A stretch of 45,179 nucleotides of DNA. It comes from an uncultured Oscillospiraceae bacterium (GTDB taxonomy: Bacteria; Bacillota; Clostridia; Oscillospirales; Oscillospiraceae). Shown here in pieces: positions 8,293-16,536 of the stretch (positions are counted from its first letter, which is position 1; every line of letters begins with the position of its first letter). The notes under the pieces are model-generated. The model made no database searches and was not told the DNA's origin. It was given only the letters and a program-made list of their open reading frames with translations. The position numbers and the translations under genes were made by a program. Location of the stretch: the NCBI GenBank assembly GCA_947629245.1, contig CANRDC010000011.1, positions 1 to 45,179 on the forward strand, read 5' to 3'.

Positions 8293-8938
8293 CCGCCTTT
8301 CTTATTTCACAGTTCGCAAACATTCCGCAGCCGTCGCACCGCCGCTCTTCCGTCCCCGGCCCGTCCGACACGCCGATCAGGGCGGTGACGGATTTCTGCG
8401 GGATCATCAGCCCGCCCGCCGTCAGGCTCACGCCGATGCGCCGCTCCACGTCCAGCACCCGGCACAGCGTCTCCTGCTGCTCCAGCGGCATATCCCCATA
8501 GCCGGGGCTGAAACGGCCGGTGAGGCGCTTTGGGGCCAGCGCCGCCGCCAGGTCCGCGCACAAATTGTCGCACACGTTCTCGATTGCCGCGCTGGCGCAC
8601 CCGTCCAGGGCAAGAGCCAGGGCCATATCCGCCGCCTGGGTCCGGCGGATGAGGGTCTCGGCCTCCGCGCCCAGGGTGGCGCCCATCAATATGACCTGCC
8701 CGCAGCCCGCCAGATGTGCCCGGATGTCCCGGCCCTCGGGACAAAATCCCGTCCCGGCCAGGGTCCCGTCCGGGAGCAGTTCGAACATCCGCCACACCGC
8801 CCTTGGCCGGGCGGTCCGGCGCAGCAGGGCCTCGCACCGGTCCAGCGTCCGCAGCAGCTCCTCCGGCGCCGGGCCGCCCCTCCACCCCATATAGCGCAGG
8901 GCCTCGGCCCGATCCAGGCCGGTCAGTCTCGCTTCCAT
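8270..8938 (-). CDS. Stand-alone MetH activation-domain protein
   Basis: 222 residues from ATG 8938, which follows a GAGGT ribosome site. Upstream in-frame codons (TTG 8971, ATG 8962) fall in or next to the promoter -10 and are rejected. The RFSPGYGD motif (about residue 140) and a following PQKSVTALIGVS segment match the AdoMet-binding reactivation domain of MetH. The C-terminus carries a Cys cluster (CDGCGMFANC) common in Clostridia versions. In the family it binds AdoMet and re-methylates oxidised cob(II)alamin on MetH. As the first gene of the operon it overlaps metH by 23 bases, consistent with a two-subunit methionine synthase. Confidence 0.85.
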   Translation of the reverse strand: MEARLTGLDRAEALRYMGWRGGPAPEELLRTLDRCEALLRRTARPRAVWRMFELLPDGTLAGTGFCPEGRDIRAHLAGCGQVILMGATLGAEAETLIRRTQAADMALALALDGCASAAIENVCDNLCADLAAALAPKRLTGRFSPGYGDMPLEQQETLCRVLDVERRIGVSLTAGGLMIPQKSVTALIGVSDGPGTEERRCDGCGMFANCEIRKAGGRCGGT

Positions 8939-8970
8939 GGCGCAACCTCGTTGGTGTCTCATGATAGGCA

Positions 8971-8999
8971 ATCATACCATAGAAACGGAAAAATGTTAA
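8971..8999 (-). promoter_or_regulatory. Promoter of the methionine operon
   Basis: On the minus strand: TTAACA (8994-8999), 17-base spacer, TATGAT (8971-8976). The predicted start of transcription near 8965 leaves a leader of only about 27 bases, too short for a cobalamin or SAM riboswitch, and it fixes the first gene's start at 8938. Confidence 0.75.
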
Positions 9000-9015
9000 G
9001 TCCCGCCGGGCAAAA

Positions 9016-9051
9016 GGGCCCGCCGCAAAAACCGTGTTTTGCGGCGGGCCC
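9016..9051. terminator. Strong hairpin terminator after the polymer operon
   Basis: Perfect 15-bp inverted repeat gggcccgccgcaaaa (9016-9030) / ttttgcggcgggccc (9037-9051) with a 6-base loop. TTTT follows on the minus strand and a longer T-run on the plus strand, so it can end the minus-strand sugar-transferase transcript and insulate the methionine promoter beside it. Confidence 0.85.
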
Positions 9052-9069
9052 TGTTTTTTCCTTTTTTCG

Positions 9070-10470
9070 TTATCCCGCTTTCTCTTCAGCGCCGCCCTCG
9101 TCGTTGATGAATTTGACAGCAAATACCGTCGTTAGCAGGATCTGGATGTCGAACCAGATGCTCCAGTTCTCTATGTAGTAGATATCGTACTCGATCCGCT
9201 TTTCGATGGAGGTATCGCCCCGCAGATCGTTCACCTGGGCCCAGCCGGTGATGCCGGGGCGGACCTGGTGCTTGACCATATAAAGGGGCACCTCGCCGCG
9301 GAATTTCTCCACGAAATGGGGCACCTCCGGCCGGGGGCCCACAAGGCTCATATCCCCCCGCAGCACGTTCCAGAACTGGGGCAGCTCGTCCAGAGAGCAC
9401 TTGCGCATGAACGCGCCGAATTTCGTCCGCCGGTCGTCCGTCTGTCCGCTCCAGCCGGTCTGTTCCCGGTCATTCACCCGCATGGACCGGAACTTATACA
9501 TGGTAAACCGCTTGTTGTTCCGCCCCACCCGTTCCTGTTTGAAGATGACCGGCCCCGGAGAGGACAGCTTCACGCCGATGGCGCAGATCAGCATGACCGG
9601 CGACAACAACAGCAGCAGCAGCGCCGAGCCAACGATATCCATGGCCCGCTTGGTGAACGCGTTCACCCAGCTGTCCAGGGGGATATAGCGGATATTCATC
9701 AAAGGGATGCCGTCCAGATTGTCGATCTGGGGATTGGGCGACATGTACTCCTCGTAAAACGGGATGATATACAGCCGCACGCCCGCCAGGTTGCACAGGG
9801 TGATGATCTTCGGCATGCGCCACACGTCCGCCGGTTCCAGCGCCGCCACCACCTCGTCCGGACCCAGCTCCTCCAGCAGCCGGGCCAGATCGCCGAAGCC
9901 GCCCAGCCGCCGCAGACCGTTGTTCTCGTCCTCCGCGGACACATAGCCCAGCGCGTTATAGCCCAGGGACCGCTCGGTCCGTATCTCATGCAGATATTTC
10001 TGCGCCAGCGGGCCGCCGCCCACCAGCAGGATATGCTTCTGGTTATACCCCTCGCTCCGGTATTTGCGCAGCGCGGTGCGCAGAACGAGCCTCTTCAGGC
10101 TCAGCGTCACGCCGGTCAGCACAAAGGCGATGGCCAGCAGGCCGCGGGAATAGTTCACCATGCCCTTGTCCAGGAACATCCAGCCCAACAGGACCGCCAT
10201 GACCAGGGCCGTCGCCTCCCACAGGCGCGTGAGCTCCCTCTTCAGGCTCGTCCGCCGGAAGCTCTGATACAGCCCGAAGGAGGCATAGGTGAAAAGCTGC
10301 GCCGCCGTATACACGGCGCCCATCGCCACATAGCTTCGCAGGGGAACGATGATCTGCCCCTGGAGCACATGGAACCGGAACCAGTACGCGATCGGGAACG
10401 CGAAAAAAAGTATCAGCCCGTCGCTGAACACATGGAACTCATTCAGTTTCTTCTGGTTTTCTTTGATCAT
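9070..10470 (-). CDS. Polyprenyl-phosphate sugar-1-phosphate transferase (WbaP/CpsE type)
   Basis: 466 residues. The N-terminal half has four or five membrane spans and a nucleotide-binding-like segment (ILLVGGGPLAQKYL, about 170). The C-terminal catalytic domain (about 275-466) has the family pattern: KRAMDIVGSALLL membrane hairpin, PVIFKQERVGRNNK, YKFRSMR, SLDELPQFWNVLRGDMS, LVGPRPE, and RPGITGWAQVNDLRG. It transfers a sugar-1-phosphate from a UDP-sugar to undecaprenyl phosphate at the inner membrane face, starting a surface polymer. It is the last gene of the nine-gene cluster, 75 bases after the fused ABC ATPase. A TagO-type initiator is not present in the window. Confidence 0.92.
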   Translation of the reverse strand: MIKENQKKLNEFHVFSDGLILFFAFPIAYWFRFHVLQGQIIVPLRSYVAMGAVYTAAQLFTYASFGLYQSFRRTSLKRELTRLWEATALVMAVLLGWMFLDKGMVNYSRGLLAIAFVLTGVTLSLKRLVLRTALRKYRSEGYNQKHILLVGGGPLAQKYLHEIRTERSLGYNALGYVSAEDENNGLRRLGGFGDLARLLEELGPDEVVAALEPADVWRMPKIITLCNLAGVRLYIIPFYEEYMSPNPQIDNLDGIPLMNIRYIPLDSWVNAFTKRAMDIVGSALLLLLLSPVMLICAIGVKLSSPGPVIFKQERVGRNNKRFTMYKFRSMRVNDREQTGWSGQTDDRRTKFGAFMRKCSLDELPQFWNVLRGDMSLVGPRPEVPHFVEKFRGEVPLYMVKHQVRPGITGWAQVNDLRGDTSIEKRIEYDIYYIENWSIWFDIQILLTTVFAVKFINDEGGAEEKAG

Positions 10471-10518
10471 ATCTCTCTAACCACCATCCGCGTGGAACGC
10501 TTCCCGCCCTGGGGAGAG

Positions 10519-10540
10519 GCGCCGCGCGGACGCGGCGCCC
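10519..10540 (-). other. GC-rich hairpin between operon genes
   Basis: Inverted repeat ggcgccgcg (10519-10527) / cgcggcgcc (10532-10540) with a 4-base loop sits in the 75-base gap between the fused ABC ATPase and the sugar transferase. There is no T-tract, so it is more likely a partial attenuator or processing/stability hairpin than a full terminator. Confidence 0.5.
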
Positions 10541-10545
10541 GTTCT

Positions 10546-12117
10546 CTATTCCTCCGCCGCTCTCGCCCGGGCGGCGGCGATCGCCTCGGCCATGGTATAA
10601 TCCCGGTATTCCCCCAGCCGCCCGCCGAAAATAACGTCGGGCCGTTCCTTCGCAAGCTCCAGATACTGCCGGTAGAGCTTCGTATTGCGCGCGCCGCCCA
10701 CCGGACGACAGCTCATCCGGCCCGGCAGCCACTCCTGGGGATATTCCCTGGCTACGACGGTACCGGCGCTCTTCTCTCCGAGGAAGTGCTTGTACTCGAT
10801 GACCCGCGCGCAGCCGGCGGGATCGTCCTGCAGCTCCACGATCGCCCGGCCCTGGAAGTTTTCCAGCTCCAGCCGCTCCAGCTCGTAGCGGAGGCTGTCA
10901 TATTCCAGATGGCCCAGGCTGTACTCGAAAAAGCCGTCGATCGAGCCGGTATAGACCACCTTGTCCGCAATGCCGGGAAAGGCGTCCGTCAGCTTCCGGT
11001 AGTCCATGCACGTCACGGTGGGGATGCCCTCCAGCATCCGCTCCACCATCTTCGTATAGCCGTCCTTCGGCACGCCCTGCCAGGTCTCCCCAAAGCCGCC
11101 GTCATAGGGCACGAACTCGGCGAAGCGGTTGACATGATCCCATATATCCTGCCGGTCCGTATGGAAAATATGCGGACCGTATTTGTGCACCGTGACGCCG
11201 TTCATGTTCTCGCAGGCGGCGTCTCCGCCCAGCAGGGCCCGGCCGTCGATGACCAGGCACTTCTTCCCCCGGTCGGACATCTCCCGCGCAAACGCGGCGC
11301 CGTACATCCCGCCGCCCACCACCAGGTAATCGTAATGTCCGTTCAGCCAGCCCCAGACCGTCTTGACCCGGTCCAGCGTGATGGTCTTATCCAGAAACTG
11401 CTGGTACAGGCCGCACAGGATCTGCGTGTCGCCCAGGGCGATCTGCTCGCCCTTTTCCAGCCACAGCACCTTCGTGCACATCTGCCGCACCTGGCTCAGG
11501 GAGTGGGACACCAGGATCGTCGCCGCGCCGCCGCCGATGATCTGGCGCATCTTGGCCTCGCTCTTGGCCCGGAACGCGCCGTCCCCCACGGACAGCACCT
11601 CGTCCAAAATGAGGATGTCCGGCTGCACCATGGAGGCGATGGCAAAGGCCAGACGGCTCTTCATGCCGCTGGACAGCTGCTTGAACGGCCGGTCCTGGAA
11701 ATTCTCCAGCTCCGCGAAGCGGATGATCTCCTCGTAGGCGTCGTCCATGAATTTCCTGGTATAGCCCAGCATGGCGCCCCGGAGATAGGTGTTCTCCTTT
11801 ACCGTCAGCTCCTTGTCGAAACCGCTGGCGAGCTCCAGCAGCGCCGCGATGCTGCCCTTGCGCTTCACCGTGCCCTTCGTGGGCTCCATGATCCCCGAAA
11901 CGGCCTTCAGAAGCGTGGATTTCCCCGCGCCGTTGCTGCCGATGATCCCCAGCATCTCGCCCTTTTCCAGGGAAAAGGTGACGTTTTTGTCGGCCCAGAA
12001 ATAGTTCACCGTATAGTTATGCGTCAGCTTTCGCATGACGTATTCCTTCAGGCCGATATCCTTGAAGTCCCCCGTCTTGTAACGGATGGACACATTACGC
12101 ACTTCCAGTATGCTCAT
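10546..12117 (-). CDS. Fusion: polysaccharide-export ABC ATPase (Wzt/TagH) + internally shortened UDP-galactopyranose mutase
   Basis: 523 residues in one frame. Residues 1-250 are a complete ABC ATPase of the Wzt/TagH type: Walker A GSNGAGKST (60-68), signature LSSGM (148-152), Walker B ILILDEVLSVGD (168-179), H-loop His205. Residues 261-523 match UDP-galactopyranose mutase (Glf): FAD motif VVGGGMYGAAFA (266-277), KYGPHIFHT (312-320), GYTKMVERML (353-362), VVYTGSIDGFFEY (387-399), AREYP (456-460), IFGGRLGEYR (496-505). Full enzymes are about 370-390 residues; this half is about 262. The roughly 100-residue alpha-helical/mobile-loop part expected between NRFAEF (330-335) and QGVPKDGY (347-354) is missing. 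The ATPase should pair with the permease encoded 12 bases upstream. Mutase activity is doubtful. Confidence 0.88.
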   Translation of the reverse strand: MSILEVRNVSIRYKTGDFKDIGLKEYVMRKLTHNYTVNYFWADKNVTFSLEKGEMLGIIGSNGAGKSTLLKAVSGIMEPTKGTVKRKGSIAALLELASGFDKELTVKENTYLRGAMLGYTRKFMDDAYEEIIRFAELENFQDRPFKQLSSGMKSRLAFAIASMVQPDILILDEVLSVGDGAFRAKSEAKMRQIIGGGAATILVSHSLSQVRQMCTKVLWLEKGEQIALGDTQILCGLYQQFLDKTITLDRVKTVWGWLNGHYDYLVVGGGMYGAAFAREMSDRGKKCLVIDGRALLGGDAACENMNGVTVHKYGPHIFHTDRQDIWDHVNRFAEFVPYDGGFGETWQGVPKDGYTKMVERMLEGIPTVTCMDYRKLTDAFPGIADKVVYTGSIDGFFEYSLGHLEYDSLRYELERLELENFQGRAIVELQDDPAGCARVIEYKHFLGEKSAGTVVAREYPQEWLPGRMSCRPVGGARNTKLYRQYLELAKERPDVIFGGRLGEYRDYTMAEAIAAARARAAEE

Positions 12118-12129
12118 AGCGCCCCGACC

Positions 12130-12981
12130 TCACACATAGTAAAGAAATCTGGTGTTGTATTTCTTATACATAAAACACCCGATCCCCAGCACGATGGCCA
12201 CATCCGCCAGCATGAGCATATGATACGTGAAGCTTGGCACGACGGAATCGATGACGATCATCCGGAAGTACCGGATGAACAGATACACCGGGTTGAGCAT
12301 GAAAAGCTGCTGGATATTCTCCGGGAATCGGTCCACCGGATAGAAGATGGCGGACATATACATCAGCAGCATGGTGAACACGTCGTACAGATACTGGGTG
12401 TCCCGGAAAAACACAAAGAACGCCGACAGGATCATGCCCACGCCGATGTTGAACAGGATCAGCCCGCAGATGGGATACAAAAGGCACAGGAACTTCCACG
12501 TAAAGGGCAGCCCGTCAAAGGCCACGAAGATAAAGAACACCACCAGGATCAGGCCGAAGTTGATCAGCGCCTGGACGTTTCGGGACAGCAGAAACAGGTA
12601 CTTGGGCACGTTCACCTTGGTGAAGATACCGGCGTTGCCCATGATCGTACCCATGCCGCCCTTGGTGGCGTCGCTGAAAAAGGTGAAGATCAGGTTGCCG
12701 CAGAAAAGATAGATGGTGAAGTGGGGCGTATTGCGGCCCAGCAGCCGCGTGAACACAAGGCTCATCACCAAAAGCTGCAGCAGCGGCGCCAGGATGCTCC
12801 AGCCCATGCCCAGCACCGTCCGCTTGTATTTCTTCTTAAAATCGCGCTTGACCAGTTCCTCAAAGAGGAACTGGTAGCGCTTCATTTTATGGACCACCCG
12901 TCCGATCCCGAGCTTCGCGGCTATACCGGTGGCGCGGTCCCTGCCCTGAGCAGGCCGCTTCTTTTTCTGGGGCGTACTCAT
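12130..12981 (-). CDS. ABC-2 type polysaccharide/teichoic acid export permease (Wzm/TagG)
   Basis: 283 residues from ATG 12981, which overlaps the SDR stop in ATGA; longer upstream reading is a shadow. After a basic N-terminus (STPQKKKRPAQ) comes FLFEELVKRDFKKKYKRTVLG, the amphipathic helix typical of polysaccharide ABC-2 permeases. Six membrane spans follow, and the sequence ends in KKYNTRFLYYV. It should form the membrane channel that moves the completed lipid-linked polymer outward, powered by the fused ATPase encoded next. Family membership is clear. The exported polymer is inferred from neighbours (phosphoribitol- or phosphoglycerol-containing). Confidence 0.92.
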   Translation of the reverse strand: MSTPQKKKRPAQGRDRATGIAAKLGIGRVVHKMKRYQFLFEELVKRDFKKKYKRTVLGMGWSILAPLLQLLVMSLVFTRLLGRNTPHFTIYLFCGNLIFTFFSDATKGGMGTIMGNAGIFTKVNVPKYLFLLSRNVQALINFGLILVVFFIFVAFDGLPFTWKFLCLLYPICGLILFNIGVGMILSAFFVFFRDTQYLYDVFTMLLMYMSAIFYPVDRFPENIQQLFMLNPVYLFIRYFRMIVIDSVVPSFTYHMLMLADVAIVLGIGCFMYKKYNTRFLYYV

Positions 12982-13682
12982 GTTTTCTTCCGGACGATGA
13001 TGTTCTGACCGTCCAGGCAGTGCTCCGACTCGGACACCAGCTGGCAGATGATATGGCCCACATCCTCCGGCTGCATGATGGTGCTCTGGTCCTCGTTGGG
13101 GGCCAGCTTCCGCCGCAGCGCCGTGGCGCACCGGCCCGGGGAGATGCAGTACACCCGGATGCCGTACTCCGCCAGCTCCTCCGTCAGCGTCTGGGACATG
13201 CTCACCACCGCCGCCTTGGAGGAGGCGTAGCTCAGCCAGCCGGGCCGGGGCGTGATCCCCGCCGTGGACGCCACGTTCAGGATCTTCGACCCATCCCGGT
13301 TCAGACGCATGTACTTGGTGCACTCCCGGATCAGCAGGAACGGCGCGAACACGTTCGTCTCGTAGGTCAGACGCATGCTCTCCAGCGACGTGGTCAGCAG
13401 CGGCTGCGGGTCCGTATAACCGGCGATGTTCAAAAGACAGGTGATCTCGCCGGTGGTCTCATAGATGCGCTCCACCAGCGCGGGGATGCCCTCCAGATCC
13501 GCCAGATCGTAGGCGAACAGCTCCACATGGGCGTTCGTGGTCATCTTGGCCTTCGTCTCCGCCAGCTTGTCCTCCGTCCGCCCGATCAGCGCCAGATACT
13601 CGAACTCGTTCGCCGCCCCGATCGCAATGGCCGCCGCGCGGCCGATGCCGCTGCCCGCGCCCGTGATGATACATGTCTTCAT
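12978..13682 (-). CDS. Short-chain dehydrogenase/reductase, probable ribulose-5-phosphate reductase for CDP-ribitol
   Basis: 234 residues. NAD(P)-binding ITGAGSGIGRA (6-16), NIAG (about 85-88), catalytic Ser in NVASTAG and YASSK (Tyr and Lys) are all present, so the enzyme should be active. It lies 3 bases after an IspD-like cytidylyltransferase. In Haemophilus influenzae Bcs1/Acs1, an IspD-like domain and an SDR domain are fused and make CDP-ribitol from ribulose-5-phosphate. The adjacent pair here looks like the same enzyme split in two (inference from order and families). Start ATG 13682 has GGGAGGGAC upstream. Confidence 0.85.
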   Translation of the reverse strand: MKTCIITGAGSGIGRAAAIAIGAANEFEYLALIGRTEDKLAETKAKMTTNAHVELFAYDLADLEGIPALVERIYETTGEITCLLNIAGYTDPQPLLTTSLESMRLTYETNVFAPFLLIRECTKYMRLNRDGSKILNVASTAGITPRPGWLSYASSKAAVVSMSQTLTEELAEYGIRVYCISPGRCATALRRKLAPNEDQSTIMQPEDVGHIICQLVSESEHCLDGQNIIVRKKT

Positions 13683-13685
13683 CCG

Positions 13686-14369
13686 TCAGTCCCTCCCGAC
13701 GATATATTCTCTGTAAATTGCCTCTCCGGCCATCAGATCCACCGAATTGGTGACCTTGATGTTGTTGGGCGTTCCCTCCAGCACCCGGATCGGCGCGTTG
13801 GTATAATGATACAGCAGGCTGGTGTCCTCCGTAAAGACGAGCCCGTCCTTTTCCGCCTGCTCGTAGGCGGCCAGCAGCGCCCCCCGCTTGAACTTCTGGG
13901 GCAGCTGGATGTTCACAAGGCTGTTCCGCTCCAAAAGACCGCCGATCATGCCGTCCTTTTGTACGGAGACGGTGAAGGGGATGTCCAGCCCATAGGTGGC
14001 GCTGGCCGCGTCGCAGTCCATCAGGGCCTTGAACTCCCCGGTGGTCACAAAGGGCCGGGCCGCCTCATGGATGACGATATCCTCGTTCTTCGCCGCCTTC
14101 ACGCCCAGATACGCCGACTGCTGGCGCGTCTCGCCGCCGTCGATGATCGTATAGGGCTTTTTCAGCATATAGGCCGCGATATGCATCTGCAGCAGTTCCT
14201 TATAATGGGGATGGCAGGATACGATGACCTCGCCCACCTCGTCGATCCGTTCCAGCCGCTCCAGGGTATGGAGGATCATGGGTTTGCCCGCCAGGGCCAG
14301 AAACTGCTTGGGTACAGACTGATGCATCCGGGACCCGGTGCCGCCCGCCAAAATGATCACACTGTACAC
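13686..14369 (-). CDS. IspD/TarI-family cytidylyltransferase, probable CDP-ribitol pyrophosphorylase
   Basis: 227 residues, start GTG 14369 preceded by AGAGGTGAG. N-terminal nucleotide-binding motif ILAGGTGSRMHQSVPKQF (6-23) with the Arg and Lys that contact CTP; IHEAARPFV (about 113) and a late NIKVTN element (about 205) also fit. IspD itself acts in isoprenoid synthesis. Here the flanking SDR, TagF-like polymerase and export genes favour the teichoic role (ribitol-5-phosphate + CTP to CDP-ribitol), but IspD activity cannot be excluded by sequence alone. Confidence 0.85.
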   Translation of the reverse strand: MYSVIILAGGTGSRMHQSVPKQFLALAGKPMILHTLERLERIDEVGEVIVSCHPHYKELLQMHIAAYMLKKPYTIIDGGETRQQSAYLGVKAAKNEDIVIHEAARPFVTTGEFKALMDCDAASATYGLDIPFTVSVQKDGMIGGLLERNSLVNIQLPQKFKRGALLAAYEQAEKDGLVFTEDTSLLYHYTNAPIRVLEGTPNNIKVTNSVDLMAGEAIYREYIVGRD

Positions 14370-14375
14370 TGAATC

Positions 14376-15683
14376 TCACCTCTTATTGATAATATTATTG
14401 ACGATATAGTCTTTTTGCTTTTGGATCACAGGCCCCTGATTCTCCGGGGAATAGAACACCCGCTTCACCCGCTGCCGCTCCGCCTCGTACTCGTCCTGGC
14501 CTTGCAGCAATTTTTCCAGCTCCGCGATGAACTCGTCCGAGTCAAACACCTTCGGACCGGGGGTCACGTAGTCGTAATCGAAGTTGATCTCCCACCTGGC
14601 CAGGTATTCGTCCAGGTCGTAGCAGTAAAACATCACCGGCCGGTCCAGCAGCAGAAAGTCCGTATAGCAGCTGGAGTAATCCGTGACGAGGATATCCGTG
14701 TACTTGAGAAGCAGCTGGGGGTCCAGCGCGAAATTCTGCCGGGAGATATCGACGATGTTGTCAAGGCCCTTGAACTGGTCCCTCGCGGTGGTATTGTAGC
14801 GGTGCTGCTTGACCACGAAGGTATAGCCGTACTTTTTCAGCATCTCCGACAGCCGCCTGTAATCGATCTGCTCGCCGATCTTCTCCGGGCCCTTTTTGCG
14901 GACGTTGTACGCCCGATAGGTGGGCATATAGAGGATGATCTTGTTGCTTTTGAAAAATTCCAGGGAGTCGTCCTGGACCTCCTCCAGGCTGTCGTCGAAG
15001 AACACGTCGTTGCGCGCCTGGCCCAAGTTCAGTACGTGATCCTCCTTCACCCGGTAGGTGGCCGGGTAATAGGCGCTCACTTCCTCGCTGGTGCTGATCA
15101 CATAGTTTTCCCGCGCGGCGTTGAGTCCGGCCCACCACACGTTATAGGTCCGCTTCAAAGACGGCGGGGACGACACCCACTTGCCGGAAAAGGCGTTTTT
15201 GTTCCGCCACCATACCCGCTTGAGGCCCACGCCGTGCCAGCAGTTGACGCTCACCGCGCCGGCGGCCAGGATATAGTTGAACTCCTCCTTCAGGGAGTTG
15301 GTATGGATCAGCGTGCCCGCCTTCAGCTGCAGCTTCTTCCCCTCCCGGGAGTCCAGCATGCAGACCTCATAGCCGCGGGCCTTCAGCCCGTTATACACGT
15401 CCCTGTTGCGGGTGATCCACACGCACCGGAACCGGGGGTCCTTGAGGAATTCGTAAAAGAGGTACTTGGTGTTGTCGCTGAACGACTGCCCCTCGTCCGC
15501 CGTGAACAGGATCAGGCTCTTATCCCTGGGCAGCAGCCACAGGCCGTAATAGACCGCCCCGGTGACGGCCCGCTTCACCAGCGTCTTGAACCTCTCCCAG
15601 ATCTTCATCTTGCGGACCTGCAGGAAAATGATCACAAAGAGAAGAACGATCATAAAATCCTGTTTGTCAAAGCTCTGTATCAT
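14376..15683 (-). CDS. CDP-glycerol/CDP-ribitol glycero-/ribitolphosphotransferase (TagB/TagF/TarL family)
   Basis: 435 residues; ATG 15683 follows GGAGGG by about 10 bases. A hydrophobic N-terminal segment (10-22) suggests membrane association. The catalytic region shows NCWHGVGLKRV (about 185-195; family HGTPLK), IILYMPTYRAYN (about 250) and TDILVTDYSSCYTDFLL (about 350), with a nearby Asp-rich YCYDLDEY, as in the glycerophosphotransferase fold. It would polymerise or prime polyol-phosphate units on the lipid-linked chain. Being downstream of LicD and upstream of the CDP-ribitol pair, ribitol phosphate is the likeliest unit, although glycerol phosphate is possible. Confidence 0.9.
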   Translation of the reverse strand: MIQSFDKQDFMIVLLFVIIFLQVRKMKIWERFKTLVKRAVTGAVYYGLWLLPRDKSLILFTADEGQSFSDNTKYLFYEFLKDPRFRCVWITRNRDVYNGLKARGYEVCMLDSREGKKLQLKAGTLIHTNSLKEEFNYILAAGAVSVNCWHGVGLKRVWWRNKNAFSGKWVSSPPSLKRTYNVWWAGLNAARENYVISTSEEVSAYYPATYRVKEDHVLNLGQARNDVFFDDSLEEVQDDSLEFFKSNKIILYMPTYRAYNVRKKGPEKIGEQIDYRRLSEMLKKYGYTFVVKQHRYNTTARDQFKGLDNIVDISRQNFALDPQLLLKYTDILVTDYSSCYTDFLLLDRPVMFYCYDLDEYLARWEINFDYDYVTPGPKVFDSDEFIAELEKLLQGQDEYEAERQRVKRVFYSPENQGPVIQKQKDYIVNNIINKR

Positions 15684-15687
15684 CCGT

Positions 15688-16518
15688 TCAAATCCCTCCG
15701 CCTGTTTTGTCTTTATCGGAAAGATGTCCCTGCCGCTCTTCCACCGGCGGCGGGGTCATATAGTCGCCGAACATATTGGTGAGCAGTCCGTCCCAGCCGG
15801 AGGGCACGGAAAACCGGTGCCCCTCAAATTCCAGCTCCGACGGCCGGGCGAACCAGGCCGCCTCGCATACCTCGCCCGGATACCCGTACCGGCCCCCCAC
15901 ATTGCAGACATGCTTCCCCGACGAGAGCCGGGCGAACAGTCGGAACACGCCGTTTCGGACGGCGAACAGCCATTTCAGGGGAAGATGGCGGAGCACACGC
16001 CAGAGCGCCAGCATGTACCGGCGTTTGTATCCGCACACGAACCCCTCCTCCGTGTGAAACAAAATGCAGTTGTTCACCAGCCGCATCGCCGCGAAGTACA
16101 GCACCGCCGCCCGCCTGCTGTCCGGACATGGGTCCAGAGGAAAGATATCGATGAAGCCGTCGTCCTTCCCCATCTGCAGAGCGTAGGGCTGGAGCGGACC
16201 GTGGCGCAGCTTGGCGAAGCAGTGGGGATACGTCCTGTCCGTTCCGGTGGTCTGCACATAGTACTCCGGCGGAAAGACCCGCTCCCGCTCGCACAGGCGG
16301 CAGAACCGGTCATAGTCCTCACGGGGCATGGCGATGTCCATATCGTCGTCCCAGGGGATGAATCCCCGGTGGCGCACCGCGCCGAGCAGCGTGCCGCCGG
16401 TCAGGTAATACCGGAGCCCGTTTTCCCGGCATACGCGCCGTATCTCCAGCAGTCCGGCCAGCTCCTCCAGCTGCAGGGCTCTGAGCGCGCTGTCCCGGCT
16501 GTTTCCCTCAATTTCCAA
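15688..16518 (-). CDS. LicD-family phosphotransferase
   Basis: 276 residues, TTG start at 16518 with GAGGGGAG about 8 bases upstream. The LicD signature is clear: YYLTGGTLLGAVRHRGFIPW followed by DDDMDIAMPREDYDRF (residues about 37-72), a nucleotidyltransferase-like metal site with paired Asp residues. Members transfer phosphocholine or polyol phosphates from CDP-donors onto sugars. Phosphocholine pathway genes (LicA/B/C) are not seen in the window, so a CDP-ribitol or CDP-glycerol donor is plausible. It sits between GT2 and the TagF-like polymerase, with an 18-base gap upstream and 4 bases downstream. Confidence 0.9.
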   Translation of the reverse strand: MEIEGNSRDSALRALQLEELAGLLEIRRVCRENGLRYYLTGGTLLGAVRHRGFIPWDDDMDIAMPREDYDRFCRLCERERVFPPEYYVQTTGTDRTYPHCFAKLRHGPLQPYALQMGKDDGFIDIFPLDPCPDSRRAAVLYFAAMRLVNNCILFHTEEGFVCGYKRRYMLALWRVLRHLPLKWLFAVRNGVFRLFARLSSGKHVCNVGGRYGYPGEVCEAAWFARPSELEFEGHRFSVPSGWDGLLTNMFGDYMTPPPVEERQGHLSDKDKTGGGI

Positions 16519-16536
16519 AAGGTATTCTCCCCTCTG

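Noticed and set aside
8939-8970. Cobalamin or SAM riboswitch before the methionine operon
   Set aside because: Only about 27 bases lie between the predicted transcription start and the first codon.
9268-13008. 1,246-codon open frame on the plus strand
   Set aside because: It runs antisense across four recognisable polymer genes. His/Gln/Arg-rich low-complexity translation; a result of GC-rich codon use.
13685-14369. Assigning the cytidylyltransferase as the isoprenoid enzyme IspD
   Set aside because: Motifs alone allow it, but the SDR partner and teichoic-type neighbours make the CDP-ribitol role more likely.
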